Of a stretch of DNA of 14,811 nucleotides, positions 14,764 through 14,811 are shown in pieces. The DNA is from JAADHY01 sp964428935 (GTDB lineage Bacteria > Planctomycetota > Planctomycetia > Planctomycetales > Planctomycetaceae). The translations under genes were made by a program, and so were the position numbers. Within the stretch, counting starts at the first letter, position 1. Each line of letters opens with the position of its first letter. The notes beneath the pieces are model-generated. The model made no database searches, was not told the origin of the DNA, and was given only the letters and a program-made list of their open reading frames with translations. Location of the stretch: positions 1 to 14,811 of the forward strand of contig CAYSAG010000112.1 of assembly GCA_964428935.1 (NCBI GenBank), written 5' to 3'.

Positions 14764-14811
14764 TGCGCGCGGTAAGCAATTCAGGTCGACGGCCGCGACC
14801 TCGGCTCGGGC

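Noticed and set aside
14582..14779. 66-residue N-terminal extension of the ProC-like protein
   Set aside because: The Rossmann fold starts four residues after the ATG at 14581, which has a strong Shine-Dalgarno sequence. The extension is Cys/Gly/Arg-rich non-homologous sequence and reads through the dyad region.

Overview
The window is very GC-rich (roughly two-thirds G+C by eye) and densely coding. It reads as bacterial chromosomal DNA, most likely from a planctomycete or relative. The main support is the Ser/Thr kinase, whose N-terminal helical module and degenerate SGTFARVFRA loop look planctomycetal. A tandem of secreted proteins with LamG-like, transglutaminase-like, FnIII-like and Ig-like domains also fits. 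The assignment is from memory of families, not from a search.

Layout: (1) 1-3999, + strand, is a redox module: the 3' part of a poly-[4Fe-4S] ferredoxin, a full-length tungsten-type aldehyde ferredoxin oxidoreductase, and an FAD/NAD(P) oxidoreductase. The order matches the three subunits of the AorABC-type aldehyde:NAD(H) oxidoreductase described in Aromatoleum. (2) 4299-8050, + strand: an N-acetylglucosamine-6-phosphate deacetylase, a Ser/Thr kinase with a C-terminal pseudo-receiver domain, and a class I SAM methyltransferase. (3) 8276-13650, + strand: two large exported proteins, a LamG-like/GH39-like glycosidase and a transglutaminase-like multidomain protein. (4) 13796-14581, - strand, convergent: a pyrroline-5-carboxylate-reductase-like protein lacking the usual active-site signatures. 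Gaps of 100-340 bp separate the genes, so only the redox trio is argued to be a functional unit. Several gaps hold compact GC hairpins just after stop codons, without U-tracts. One holds a 16-bp tandem repeat.

The most unusual signal is compositional. GATC occurs once, and GATG/CATC only about six times, in 14.8 kb, while GATT/AATC occurs about 43 times. The bias shapes codon choice: Ile is ATT after C or G although nearly every other two-fold box prefers C, and Leu, Glu and Lys before Met are CTC, GAA and AAA so that GATG never forms. This looks like avoidance of a DNA word rather than a tRNA effect. I saw no tRNA, rRNA, CRISPR array, insertion sequence or phage gene, and no clear new multi-gene system beyond the items listed.
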